Shown here: positions 6,238 through 7,229 of the stretch, in pieces
How positions within the stretch are numbered: position 1 is the stretch's first letter
Layout: every line of letters begins with the position of its first letter
From: an uncultured Hyphomicrobiales bacterium
Lineage (GTDB): Bacteria > Pseudomonadota > Alphaproteobacteria > Rhizobiales > Beijerinckiaceae
Length of the DNA: 7,229 nt
Assembly (NCBI GenBank): GCA_903916165.1
Contig: CAIWVR010000211.1
Span: forward strand, 1 to 7,229
Direction of reading: 5' to 3'
Notes under the pieces: generated by a model
What the model was told of the DNA's origin: nothing
Database searches by the model: none
What the model saw: the letters and a program-made list of their open reading frames with translations, nothing else
Made by a program: the position numbers and the translations under genes

Positions 6238-7229
6238 TCAGAATTTCGCCAGTTCGACGACTTCTCTGGGTGAACTGACCACCTTGGCTGTGATCCGCGC
6301 CAGTTCCTGGTGCGTCATCGGCTCGATCACCAGTCGCAGCCGTGCGGCGTCTGCCAGAAACGCCTCGTCCTTCATGGTTTTTTCAAATGCCGTGCGCAGC
6401 ATTTCAACGCGGTCGGCCGGCACGTTGGGCGGCAGGAACACGCTGCGGCCGAAATCCGATTCCGCCGACAGGAATTCCGCGACCTGGCGTTGGACCGGAT
6501 CGATGATGAGTTCGGCGAGCGTGGGCACGTCGGGCGCGCTCGGCTCGCGCGTGATTGAGGCGAACACGAGAGGCTTGATGCGCCCGTCCGCGATCGCGTC
6601 CGGCAGGGCAAGCTGCACGCTCACCCAGGAGGCGCCGCGTCCCTCGATCTCGCCGCGCTACATGGCGAGGTTCAGGTCGGCCGCGCCCTTGTAGCCGGTG
6701 ACGATCCTGAATTTCGTGCCGAGAAACTTGTTCATCAGCGCCGGCACAATGTAGGTCGGCGAGCTCGGACCGGTGGCACCGATGATCACCTCATTCACCT
6801 TGGCCTCCTCGATCGTGCGGGCCTTGGCCGAATGCCAGATCGACAGCATGTTGCGCACGGGGGCCATATTGCCGAGCCAGAGCCATTCGCGCGCGTCATA
6901 TTTGGCATATTGCGGCTGGAGCAGCTGATTGAGCACGATGGTCTGCTGGGTCATCGCCATGGTGAGGCCGTCGGCTGGCATGTTGGCGCGCACCGAATTG
7001 GCAAGGCCCAGGCCGCCGGATTCGCCACCCGTATATTTGATGATGATCTTGGGACGCTCCGGGATGTATTTTGGCATGTGCTCGGCCAGCACCTGCGCAT
7101 AGGGCCCGAAACTGCCGCCGGGATCGGACCCGACGAGGAAGGTGATATTCTTGCCGCGATAGGCATCCGACAGGGCATCAGCCTGTGCGGGCACCGCGAC
7201 ATGGGCGAGGACGAGGCTGGCGAGGGCCA
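6238..7229 (-). pseudogene. tctC: TctC-family periplasmic substrate-binding protein interrupted by an in-frame TAG (5' end beyond window)
   Basis: This is the periplasmic solute-binding component of a TTT importer, which captures a carboxylate and delivers it to TctA/TctB. The right edge cuts off the start. The visible reading begins in a signal peptide (ALASLVLAHVAVPAQA, probable cleavage before DALSDAYRG) and continues with VGSDPGGSFGPYAQVLAEHM and the GGESGGLGLANSVR block. It then has GATGPSSPTYIVPALMNKFL and GYKGAADLNLAM. There a TAG stop lies at 6660-6658. The same frame continues without gap as RGEIEGRGASW, then FLPPNVPADRVEMLRTAFEK and a normal C-terminus ending LAKF at 6240. The family usually reads NLAMERGE here, so one GAG-to-TAG change explains the break. 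The two parts together (about 330 codons) make a full-length protein. The truncated product would lack the C-terminal lobe. Sequencing error or stop readthrough are alternatives to a true pseudogene. Confidence 0.85.

Noticed and set aside
6238..6624. Separate small gene starting with GTG on the minus strand
   Set aside because: It is the in-frame C-terminal lobe of TctC after the TAG at 6658-6660, not an independent protein. No ribosome binding site was seen.
1..7229. CRISPR array, tRNA/rRNA genes, insertion sequences, attachment sites
   Set aside because: No regularly spaced direct repeats, cloverleaf-like segments, transposase motifs or flanking target duplications were found on reading both strands.

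Overview
The window reads as chromosomal DNA of a GC-rich alphaproteobacterium, most likely Hyphomicrobiales/Rhizobiales. The evidence is an NdvA/ChvA-type cyclic beta-1,2-glucan exporter, a free-standing bacterial SWIB-domain protein, tripartite tricarboxylate transporter (TTT) genes and strong G/C third-position codon bias. I see no tRNA, rRNA, CRISPR array, insertion sequence or prophage gene.

Layout. (1) Minus strand, 1-1326: the N-terminal three quarters of ndvA, an ABC exporter with fused membrane and ATPase domains, cut by the left edge. (2) Plus strand, 1512-2874: a two-gene operon for the A and B subunits of a 3-oxoacid (succinyl-CoA:acetoacetate type) CoA-transferase, divergent from ndvA and closed by an intrinsic terminator at 2901-2926. 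(3) 2927-3398: a 472-bp non-coding region that is partly AT-rich. It holds a good -10 hexamer (TATAAT) and a perfect 8-bp hairpin just ahead of the next ribosome binding site. (4) Plus strand, 3399-5477: a 692-residue TTT permease in which a TctA large permease continues into a TctB-like small subunit, followed by two strong terminators. (5) Minus strand, 5650-5937: a 95-residue SWIB/MDM2-fold protein. (6) Minus strand, 6238 to the right edge: a TctC periplasmic binding protein gene that is open throughout except for one in-frame TAG at 6658-6660.

How the genes may work together (inference). TTT systems import carboxylates using a periplasmic TctC and a TctA/TctB membrane pair. Here the membrane part is one polypeptide. 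The only binding protein in view lies on the opposite strand, beyond an unrelated gene, and is interrupted by a nonsense codon at a position where the family usually carries Glu. The CoA-transferase upstream could activate an imported keto acid, but the terminator and long leader show that the two are separate transcription units. The points most worth a second look are the TctA-TctB fusion, the single-codon lesion in tctC, and the structured leader of the permease gene. I found nothing that I can defend as a wholly new system.
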